Below are positions 1-5,559 of a DNA stretch of 6,724 nt, piece after piece; positions within the stretch are counted from its first letter, which is position 1, and the number at the start of each line of letters is the position of its first letter. The stretch is from assembly GCA_934489915.1 (NCBI GenBank), contig CAKSSZ010000083.1:1-6724 (forward strand). The letters are read 5' to 3'. Source of the DNA: an uncultured Clostridia bacterium (lineage in GTDB: Bacteria > Bacillota > Clostridia > HGM11514). Under the pieces are notes generated by a model. That model was not told where the DNA came from, did no database searches, and saw only the letters and a program-made list of their open reading frames with translations. The translations under genes and the position numbers were made by a program.

Positions 1-1060
1 AATCCTCCGTGTATGCCAAGACGAAAACAAAGCTGCCGATCATATAGCGGGAGATCGATTCAATTCCCGTGCAGAGCGGAATGGTTAAAAAGATCAACGC
101 CAGCATACCTTCCGCATATCGTTTCCGCTTCCACAAACACCAAGTCAAGTAATACCCTCCCAACGCCCAAAGTGCCTGCATCGTGGTTTGTTTTTCCGTA
201 GACCGCAGTGCAAGATACAAAGTGCTAAACGGGTTTCCAACCGTACGGTGCCAGACCCTCTGCACCCGCATAAATGCCAGAGGATCTCCGGTCAAGTGCT
301 TTAAAAACAGCATGAACAGGAATAACCCTAACGGGATCAGTACAACGCTCAAAACAAGTCTATGATTGCGCAAAAAATCAGGAATCAGCCGCTTCCAAAC
401 TGCCCGCCCCCACTGCTGCTTTTTGAAACAGAAATAGGATATCATCACAGCAAATACCAGCATGACACCCGTATTTCTGGTTGCGGATAACAGCATACCG
501 ATCATCCCGACTGCCAAATAACGCCTTTGCTCCAGACAGTAAAGAGTGCCCACCAACAGCAATAAAAACAACGATTCTGTATATAAAGATGAAAAATAAA
601 AGCTAAACACCCCAAAACACATGAGAAAGCAAAAAAGAGCCGCCATTTTCCCGTTCTGCCGAGTCAGTAATATGTATCGAAAGGCGAGATACAAGGCAGC
701 AGTCAAAGCAGCGGTATTGAAAAAGAACCCGATTGCGTCAAGCTGATGCAATCCAAGTAAATAAAAACCGTGCAGTATCATGGGCATCAAAGGGAAAAAC
801 GCCCACTCCGCAGAACCGCTCGGCAAGGGCTGCGCCCGATAGCCGTGTTCCCCGATTCCGTAATACCAATTTGCATCATAATGGCGAAATGCTTCAAAAA
901 AGCTGACGTCACCGGGCTGTCTGCTGCTCCAAACCAAATAAATGCCCAACATCACCAGCCGGGAAAGGATCACCATCAAACAAACCAGAAGCAGAATGCT
1001 TTTTTTACTTTTCTTCGGATCTCCAAACAATCGAATCCATCTTGAGTACAAAGCGTCCAT
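1..1060 (-). CDS. PIG-V-like polytopic membrane mannosyltransferase (GT-C fold), partial at C-terminus
   Basis: This reading frame opens at ATG 1060 and stays open for 353 codons to the left edge, so the C-terminus and stop are missing. Residues 1-20 are basic and cytoplasm-like. Hydrophobic segments lie near 21-44, 96-132, 138-177, 182-211, 234-254, 297-310 and 316-350. Motifs typical of the PIG-V family are present in order: HYDANWYYGIGEHGY (60-74), holding Asp62 as the likely catalytic acid of the first outer loop; AFFPLMP (87-93); SLYTESLF (158-165); ATRNTG (193-198); GDPLAFMRVQRVWHR (258-272); and SISRYM (335-340). Family members transfer mannose from a polyprenyl-phosphate donor on the outer membrane face. 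The real donor and acceptor here are unknown. AGAAGGA lies 9 nt before the start, and the upstream gene ends 23 bp away, so it is probably co-transcribed. Leucine is often TTG/TTA and the DNA looks more AT-rich than der or gpsA. Some other GT-C transferase is the main alternative. Confidence 0.85.
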   Translation of the reverse strand, partial: MDALYSRWIRLFGDPKKSKKSILLLVCLMVILSRLVMLGIYLVWSSRQPGDVSFFEAFRHYDANWYYGIGEHGYRAQPLPSGSAEWAFFPLMPMILHGFYLLGLHQLDAIGFFFNTAALTAALYLAFRYILLTRQNGKMAALFCFLMCFGVFSFYFSSLYTESLFLLLLVGTLYCLEQRRYLAVGMIGMLLSATRNTGVMLVFAVMISYFCFKKQQWGRAVWKRLIPDFLRNHRLVLSVVLIPLGLFLFMLFLKHLTGDPLAFMRVQRVWHRTVGNPFSTLYLALRSTEKQTTMQALWALGGYYLTWCLWKRKRYAEGMLALIFLTIPLCTGIESISRYMIGSFVFVLAYTED

Positions 1061-1069
1061 GATTCATTA

Positions 1070-1076
1070 TCCTTCT
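1070..1076 (-). promoter_or_regulatory. Ribosome binding site of the PIG-V-like gene
   Basis: AGAAGGA read on the minus strand ends 9 nt before ATG 1060. It lies in the 23-bp gap after the TAA stop of the preceding gene. It supports 1060 as the true start of a frame that is open to the window edge. Confidence 0.7.
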
Positions 1077-1083
1077 TATCGTA

Positions 1084-1626
1084 TTAATACAAAACAATCC
1101 GCTGCAGCAAGGTTTCGGAAGAATAAGGCTGCAAAGCAAGGGTGAGAGTCAGCCAACCGTCATCACCGATACAGTCTGCCGGAATCCTGACCGTATAAGC
1201 GCCATCCTCATTGATCTGCAAAGAACCAAGCTCCTTTTGATTAGCAACCGCCAAAACGTCTCCCGCTAAACCGGTGAGGGAAGCCTCTAAGGTATATTCC
1301 CTTTGCTCCATCCCTGTAAAATACACATCCGCCCGCTCCTGACTCCATCTGCAGCCGTCTGGCATCAGCCTCCCCCAGCCTTTTCCTCTGCGGCGGACGC
1401 GGTACGGGTCTTTTGAGATCATGCAAAAGGAAAGGGGCTCACCCGGTTCATATTGCAACCCGCCGTTTCCCGGCCAATTGGCCAAGGTACGATCCACATA
1501 ATACATTCTGTATTCCAACGAAACCTTCGGGTGTATCCCGGACAACAGCAAAAAAAGATAAAAAGTCAGGAGCATCAGGCTCAAACCGTAGCATATCACT
1601 TTTTTCATCATGATCTTTCCGCTCAT
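1084..1626 (-). CDS. Small single-pass membrane protein with extracytoplasmic beta-rich domain, unknown function
   Basis: I chose ATG 1626 (180 residues) because it overlaps the TGA of the SGNH gene as ATGA and has GGAG 11 nt upstream. The in-frame ATGs at 1611 and 1608 are alternatives: GGAAAG lies 3 and 6 nt before them, and 1608 would begin MKKVICYG, like a classic signal-anchor. Residues 10-29 form one hydrophobic segment after a lysine-rich start, with no lipobox cysteine, so an uncleaved anchor with the C-terminus outside is likely. The remaining about 150 residues show short alternating hydrophobic strands. Examples are GWGRLMPDGCRWSQERADVYF split over 83-103 and a closing run GAYTVRIPADC then WLTLTLAL near 142-165. 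That GW...W...A pattern followed by a strand, IP and another strand resembles beta-sandwich modules found with membrane glycosyltransferases, but I cannot name a family with certainty. Its position before the PIG-V-like gene suggests a role in the same surface-glycan pathway. Confidence 0.7.
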   Translation of the reverse strand: MSGKIMMKKVICYGLSLMLLTFYLFLLLSGIHPKVSLEYRMYYVDRTLANWPGNGGLQYEPGEPLSFCMISKDPYRVRRRGKGWGRLMPDGCRWSQERADVYFTGMEQREYTLEASLTGLAGDVLAVANQKELGSLQINEDGAYTVRIPADCIGDDGWLTLTLALQPYSSETLLQRIVLY

Positions 1627-2291
1627 CTTTCGCAGGACTCCGGCACAGCTGAACACAGCTTTTGTGACCGCCGAACCGCATTTGCCACCTGCTCTGCCAG
1701 GACACGGTAGCCCGCCTCCGTATAATGTACGCTGTCACCGGGATGCCCCAGCTCTCCCCGCTCTGCCATCAAGCCATATAAATCGTTGACTTCAAATCCA
1801 AAGTCCTTGGCCACACGGCAGGCAATTTCATTTCTCTCCAGCACAATCCGGTTGCGTTCTCCCAGGCAGGCGGGATGTTCCGGATCCCGCACCGGCGTAG
1901 TCAGCGCAATCACAATCGGGGTTCCGGGGAACAAGCCTTGCAGCTGCTCCATCACCGCACGATAAGCCCTTTCATAAGCCTGCGCCGTCAAATGCCAGCC
2001 ATGCAAGCCGTTGTTGAAATGGATCAAATCGCACCGCTTCATTTGCGCAGCCATATAACGCACCCCTTCCAAAAAGCAGGGGTGATCCAGCGCCTTTGAC
2101 GTCCCAAAATCGTCTGCATAGCAGGCTCCGTCCAGCAATTCGTTGACCATACGGCGGTATCCGCAGGAAATCGAATCGCCAATCAGCAGTACACGGTGCG
2201 CTTCCTCCTCCGGGTGATCCCACCAAATGTTATCCCATTCATAAGTCTCCAACGGGGTTACTTTTGTTTGTTCTTCATAAGTAAAATCCAT
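1623..2291 (-). CDS. SGNH/GDSL-family hydrolase, cytoplasmic, substrate unknown
   Basis: This is a 222-residue protein starting at ATG 2291. The frame continues upstream only to a TTG at 2327 without a good site, whereas GGAG lies 5 nt before 2291. Block I is VLLIGDSIS, with the nucleophile Ser40. Block III is IHFNNGLHGWH, with Asn93/Asn94 as candidate oxyanion ligand. Block V is DSVHYTEAGY (186-195), giving the Asp186-x-x-His189 pair. The block II glycine is less obvious and may lie in YADDFGTSK (58-66). SGNH enzymes are esterases, deacetylases or lipases, and some act on acylated sugars. There is no signal peptide or membrane segment, so this one probably works in the cytoplasm, perhaps on an acylated sugar or lipid precursor. 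That role is inferred from the neighbours, not shown by the sequence. The TGA overlaps the start of the small membrane protein gene, so the two are probably translationally coupled. Confidence 0.85.
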   Translation of the reverse strand: MDFTYEEQTKVTPLETYEWDNIWWDHPEEEAHRVLLIGDSISCGYRRMVNELLDGACYADDFGTSKALDHPCFLEGVRYMAAQMKRCDLIHFNNGLHGWHLTAQAYERAYRAVMEQLQGLFPGTPIVIALTTPVRDPEHPACLGERNRIVLERNEIACRVAKDFGFEVNDLYGLMAERGELGHPGDSVHYTEAGYRVLAEQVANAVRRSQKLCSAVPESCER

Positions 2292-2296
2292 AAAAT

Positions 2297-2300
2297 CTCC
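2297..2300 (-). promoter_or_regulatory. Ribosome binding site deciding the SGNH hydrolase start
   Basis: GGAG on the minus strand is spaced 5 nt (ATTTT) from ATG 2291. It favours this start over the in-frame TTG at 2327, whose N-terminal addition MSRLSDRRNGDF has no family-like features. Confidence 0.65.
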
Positions 2301-2305
2301 ATTCC

Positions 2306-2323
2306 GCCGATCCGAGAGTCGGC
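2306..2323 (-). repeat. Short inverted repeat (GCCGA / TCGGC) in the SGNH leader
   Basis: GCCGA at 2306-2310 is the reverse complement of TCGGC at 2319-2323, giving a 5-bp stem with an 8-nt loop. The loop holds a second TCGG copy (minus strand), so CCGA can pair with either copy in mutually exclusive ways. No T-run follows, so it is not a terminator. It ends 6 nt before the GGAG site. It may be chance. Confidence 0.3.
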
Positions 2324-2408
2324 TCAAATCATAATGAAAATTCTCTGATCTGCTTTTCTTTTATGCAATATCCGCCAAAAAGCACAAAACGTCATCATTT
2401 CTGCCCTT

Positions 2409-3869
2409 TTATTTCCCGCACTGCGCCAGCAAATCCGCACGGATATCCCACAGCTTTTGCGACAGGTCAACATAATATTCGTGGGGATTATCAAACCGCA
2501 GCACCTCGTCCCACAAGGTATTGACCTGTTCCTTACAAAACGCCTGGATTTCCTGCACACTGGGGCTTTCATATACACATTTCCCCTGTACAAAAATGGG
2601 CTTTAACAGCTCTTTGGCATAGAAATCCGTCACCAGTTTGCGCTTCCAGGTATGCTCCGAATCAAAAATTTCATAAGGCTTGGAATCGTCAATACTTTCC
2701 CGATAATCGGTTACCACATCCGCAATTGCCTTATCATTTTCCCGGGAAAAGAGGCGGTACAGCTTTTTAAAGCCCGGGTTGATCATCTTGGAAACGTTTT
2801 CGCTGATTTTAATTTTCGGCGTATATCCGCCATCGTCATTTTCCACTGCCGTCAGCTTATAAACGCCACCGAACACCGGCTCGGAACGGGAGGTAATCAA
2901 CCGTTCCCCAACCCCAAAGGAATCAATGGCAGCCCCCTGGGACAAGGTAGCCTGAATGATCTTTTCATCCAGCGAGTTGGAAGCGACAATCGGGCAATCC
3001 TCAAACCCGTTCTCATCCAGCATTTTCCGCATCCGTTTGGACAAATAAGTAATGTCCCCGCTGTCAATCCGAACGCCCCCCGGACGGAACCCGGCAGGTA
3101 CAACAACCTCTTTGAATACCCGAATGGCATTGGGCATCCCCGACTTTAACACATTATAGGTATCCACCAGAAGAGTACAGCTTTGAGGGTAGGTTTCCGC
3201 ATATTTCCGGAATGCTTCATATTCGCTGTCAAACATCTGCACCCAGCTGTGCGCCATGGTTCCCAATGCGGGGATCTGATAATATTTTTCACAAATAGCG
3301 CAGGCGGTTCCCACACATCCGCCGATATAAGCCGCTCTGGCGCCCATAATCGCTCCGTGAGAGCCTTGCGCCCGGCGGGAACCAAATTCCATAACCGCCC
3401 GCCCGTCCGCCGCACGGACAATTCTGTTGGCTTTTGTGGCAATCAAACTCTGGTGGTTGATGGAAAGGAGCAGCATGGTTTCCACAAACTGTGCCTGAAT
3501 CACAGGCCCGCGCACAATCACAATGGGTTCATGGGGAAAAATCGGCGTTCCCTCCTCCACTGCCCAAACATCACAGGAAAAAGTAAAATCAGAAAGATAT
3601 TGCAAAAAATCTTCCGAAAAGATGCCCTTGCTCCGCAAAAAAGCAATGTCATCCTCTTCAAAGTTCAAATTTTGCAAATAGTGAATCACCTGCTCCAGCC
3701 CTGCCATAATGGCAAAGCCGCCATCGTCAGGTACCTTTCTGAAAAACATATCAAACACCGCAATTTTATCCCGCAAACCGTGTTCAAAATAGCCGTTTGC
3801 CATGGTCAGCTCATAAAAATCGGTCAGCATCGTTAAATTCATATCTTCTGCCCAGTCTGTATTCTTCAT
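2409..3869 (-). CDS. pncB: Nicotinate phosphoribosyltransferase
   Basis: This enzyme joins nicotinate to PRPP, with ATP hydrolysis, to give nicotinate mononucleotide, the first step of the Preiss-Handler salvage route to NAD in the cytoplasm. The 486-residue length fits the long bacterial form. Recognisable motifs are LTDFYELTMANGYF (14-28), EFGSRRAQG (161-169), GTMAHSWVQ (203-211) with His207 as the residue phosphorylated in the family, DTYN (236-239), the phosphate-binding-type RIDSGD (267-272), and FGVGERLITS (318-327). The C-terminal region (about 340-486) carries the family's extra domain. The ATG overlaps the gpsA stop as ATGA, and GGGAG (part of AGGAAGGGAG) lies 9 nt upstream, so translation is likely coupled to gpsA. 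No frame damage is visible. Assignment is firm. The similarly folded nicotinamide phosphoribosyltransferase is much less likely given these motifs. Confidence 0.96.
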   Translation of the reverse strand: MKNTDWAEDMNLTMLTDFYELTMANGYFEHGLRDKIAVFDMFFRKVPDDGGFAIMAGLEQVIHYLQNLNFEEDDIAFLRSKGIFSEDFLQYLSDFTFSCDVWAVEEGTPIFPHEPIVIVRGPVIQAQFVETMLLLSINHQSLIATKANRIVRAADGRAVMEFGSRRAQGSHGAIMGARAAYIGGCVGTACAICEKYYQIPALGTMAHSWVQMFDSEYEAFRKYAETYPQSCTLLVDTYNVLKSGMPNAIRVFKEVVVPAGFRPGGVRIDSGDITYLSKRMRKMLDENGFEDCPIVASNSLDEKIIQATLSQGAAIDSFGVGERLITSRSEPVFGGVYKLTAVENDDGGYTPKIKISENVSKMINPGFKKLYRLFSRENDKAIADVVTDYRESIDDSKPYEIFDSEHTWKRKLVTDFYAKELLKPIFVQGKCVYESPSVQEIQAFCKEQVNTLWDEVLRFDNPHEYYVDLSQKLWDIRADLLAQCGK

Positions 3870-4888
3870 TCTGCTGCGCTCCCTTCCTCGCCGTTCAAGT
3901 ATGTAGTTTCTTCCTTCTTTTCCCGGGACATCAAATCATGAATGGCATCCGCAGGAGTCTTTCCTTCAAATAATACCTCATAAGCCTGGCGGCAGATTGG
4001 CATTTCTACCTGATATTTCTGTGCCAAATCGTGAGCGGCTGCCGCCGTTTTCACCCCTTCTACCACCATATTAACCTGTGACAGGGTATCCTCTAAGGAG
4101 TGCCCCTGCCCAATCAAAATCCCCGCCCGGCGGTTCCGGCTGTGCATACTGGTACAGGTAACGATCAAATCCCCGATCCCGGACAAACCGGAAAAGGTCT
4201 CCGCACGGGCGCCCATAGCGCAGCCCAGCCGTGTAATTTCTGCTAAGCCACGGGTCATCAGAGCCGCTTTGGTATTGTCCCCCAGTCCCAGTCCGTCCAA
4301 AATACCGGCACACAGGGCAATGACATTTTTCAGCGCACCGCCCAGTTCAACCCCGATCACATCGGCGTTGGTATACACCCGAAAGGCAGGACTCATTACC
4401 AAATCCTGCACCCGCTTTGCCAAGGCAAGATCCTCACAGGCAACCACATTTGTCGTGGGGATTCCACGCCCTACCTCTTCTGCATGAGAGGGGCCGGACA
4501 TGACCGCAACCTTTGCGTCCGGAATCACCTGCGTCACCACCTGGGAAAGACGGAGCAAGGTGCCTTCCTCCAAGCCTTTCGAAATATTCACCAGCAATTG
4601 ACCGGTATAATAGGGCTTCATTTTTTCTGCCGTCTGGCGCACCGTATGAGACGGAACGGCGATAATCACGCAATCCTTTCCCTCCATTGCCTCACGGATC
4701 TCCGTCACCGGCCGCACAGAATCAGGCAAAGAAACCCCGGGGAGAAACTGTTGATTTTCCCGATGGCGAATCATCTCCGCCGCCTGCTCCGGATCATACA
4801 CCCACAAGGTAACCTGATGTGTTTTTCCCAGCAGTACAGACATTGCCGTCCCCCAGCTGCCTGCACCTATAATACCGATTTCAGCCAT
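3866..4888 (-). CDS. gpsA: Glycerol-3-phosphate dehydrogenase [NAD(P)+]
   Basis: GpsA reduces dihydroxyacetone phosphate to sn-glycerol-3-phosphate with NAD(P)H in the cytoplasm, supplying the backbone for phospholipids. From ATG 4888 it has 340 residues, a usual length. It begins with the Rossmann nucleotide-binding motif IGIIGAGSWGTA (GAGSWGT at 8-14). It continues with VPSHTVR (about 78-84), NISKGLE with Lys104, MSGPSHAEEV (about 130-139), GALKNVIAL with catalytic Lys187, and SRNRRAG (250-256), the substrate-phosphate region. In-frame ATGs at 4900 and 4909 also exist, the latter with GGGAG 9 nt upstream. I prefer 4888 because GGAG lies 6 nt before it and MAEIGIIGAG matches the family N-terminus. 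The gene overlaps plsY by 8 nt and pncB by ATGA. After the normal end near LMSRE there is a short acidic tail of about 15 residues (ETTYLNGEEGSAAE). Confidence 0.96.
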   Translation of the reverse strand: MAEIGIIGAGSWGTAMSVLLGKTHQVTLWVYDPEQAAEMIRHRENQQFLPGVSLPDSVRPVTEIREAMEGKDCVIIAVPSHTVRQTAEKMKPYYTGQLLVNISKGLEEGTLLRLSQVVTQVIPDAKVAVMSGPSHAEEVGRGIPTTNVVACEDLALAKRVQDLVMSPAFRVYTNADVIGVELGGALKNVIALCAGILDGLGLGDNTKAALMTRGLAEITRLGCAMGARAETFSGLSGIGDLIVTCTSMHSRNRRAGILIGQGHSLEDTLSQVNMVVEGVKTAAAAHDLAQKYQVEMPICRQAYEVLFEGKTPADAIHDLMSREKKEETTYLNGEEGSAAE

Positions 4889-5540
4889 TTTCCACTCCAT
4901 CCTTTCCATGCTTTTTCTCTCCCAGCTTTGGCTCCGTCCCCTGCGCCAGCCGTTTTAAATTGCCCCGATGCATAAAGATGGCCAGCCCGCCGGCACAAAT
5001 ACCGAACACCAAAAAAGGGAGGTGTTCCGTCCCCGGATAAAACCAGGGAAGCAAGATCAAAACCGCCGCTGCGCAGACCGATCCCAAAGAAACATAACGG
5101 GTCACCAGTACCACAATCAGGAACAACCCGATCAGGCACACAAAAACAACCGGCTGCAGCACCGCAATCACCGCTGCACTGGTCAAAATTCCTTTTCCGC
5201 CCTTCCCTTTAAAGTACAAGGGAAAATTGTGTCCTAAAATTGCAAAAAAGCCGGCTGCACAGCAATACAATTCACTGTTTTGGTATACACGGATGCCTAA
5301 ATTGGCAGAGAGCTTCATGAGAAACCCGCCCAGCACCACAGCCAAAACGCCTTTTGCCGCATCCCCCAGCACCACAAACGCCGCCGCTTTTTTCCCAAGC
5401 ACCCGTAAGGTGTTGGTTGCGCCTGCATTGCCGCTGCCGTGGGTTCGGATATCCGTTCCGTACATATGCGAAATGAGAATAGAAGTATTCACACTGCCCA
5501 GCAAATACGCCGCCAGGCAAATGAAAATCAATGTAATCAT
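4881..5540 (-). CDS. plsY: Acyl-phosphate:glycerol-3-phosphate acyltransferase PlsY
   Basis: PlsY is a membrane enzyme that moves the acyl group from acyl-phosphate to the sn-1 position of glycerol-3-phosphate, giving lysophosphatidate. The 219-residue product starts at ATG 5540, with GGGAAGG just upstream (AAGG spaced 6 nt). A TTG at 5555 in frame is a poorer choice. Family blocks are all present: LGSVNTSILIS near 14-24; THGSGNAGATNTLR (33-46), the SGNxGATNxxR block; GHNFPLYFKGKGGKG (103-117), the glycine-rich phosphate-binding block; and MHRGNLKRLAQGTE (190-203). In the last block a glycine precedes Asn, where an acidic residue is common. Several hydrophobic helices lie between these blocks (roughly 2-20, 54-76, 93-106, 126-168, 174-190), and the tail is charged. 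It lies 19 nt after der and overlaps gpsA, whose product is its substrate. Confidence 0.95.
   Translation of the reverse strand: MITLIFICLAAYLLGSVNTSILISHMYGTDIRTHGSGNAGATNTLRVLGKKAAAFVVLGDAAKGVLAVVLGGFLMKLSANLGIRVYQNSELYCCAAGFFAILGHNFPLYFKGKGGKGILTSAAVIAVLQPVVFVCLIGLFLIVVLVTRYVSLGSVCAAAVLILLPWFYPGTEHLPFLVFGICAGGLAIFMHRGNLKRLAQGTEPKLGEKKHGKDGVENG
4895..4898 (-). promoter_or_regulatory. Ribosome binding site supporting the internal gpsA start
   Basis: GGAG on the minus strand ends 6 nt before ATG 4888 and lies inside the last codons of plsY. It is the main reason to prefer 4888 over the upstream in-frame ATGs at 4900 and 4909. Confidence 0.6.
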
Positions 5541-5546
5541 AATGCA

Positions 5547-5553
5547 CCTTCCC
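5547..5553 (-). promoter_or_regulatory. Ribosome binding site of plsY
   Basis: GGGAAGG on the minus strand lies in the 19-nt gap between the der stop and ATG 5540, with its AAGG 6 nt from the start. This supports ATG 5540 over the in-frame TTG at 5555, which lies upstream of this site. Confidence 0.65.
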
Positions 5554-5559
5554 AACCGG

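Larger units (their letters stand above)
2292..2408 (-). promoter_or_regulatory. Intergenic leader between pncB and the SGNH gene, with possible weak promoter
   Basis: This 117-bp gap is the only sizeable break in the gene train, so it is the best place for an internal promoter of the downstream cassette. A TATGAT (2333 down to 2328 on the minus strand) resembles a -10 box, but nothing convincing stands at -35 with 16-18 nt spacing. A TTGTGC (2387-2382) about 17 nt before an ATAAAA stretch is an alternative. A short hairpin-forming repeat sits just upstream of the ribosome binding site (2306-2323). I see no strong terminator, so read-through from pncB remains possible. Confidence 0.3.

Noticed and set aside
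13..365. Two short overlapping plus-strand frames near the left edge
   Set aside because: Both are antisense to the long PIG-V-like frame, which has clear motifs and membrane segments.
1448..1738. A 96-codon minus-strand frame spanning the SGNH/small protein junction
   Set aside because: It is an alternative frame across two supported genes. The ATGA overlap and ribosome binding sites explain this junction without a frameshift or fusion.
2377..2404. Possible terminator after pncB: GCAGAAA pairing imperfectly with TTTGTGC, followed by five T on the minus strand
   Set aside because: The stem is 7 bp with an internal G-G mismatch, mostly A-T pairs and a 9-nt loop. It is too weak to call an intrinsic terminator, and the T-run is short.
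2652..3149. A 165-codon open frame on the plus strand
   Set aside because: It is also antisense to pncB and has no recognisable motif, so I treat it as a shadow frame.
3183..3836. A 217-codon open frame on the plus strand
   Set aside because: It lies wholly antisense to pncB, which has intact family motifs throughout. Its translation shows no recognisable domain, and it is a shadow of the coding frame.
4484..4975. A 163-codon plus-strand frame opposite gpsA and the end of plsY
   Set aside because: It is rich in His and Arg, as typical antisense readings are, and it spans the junction of two well-supported minus-strand genes.
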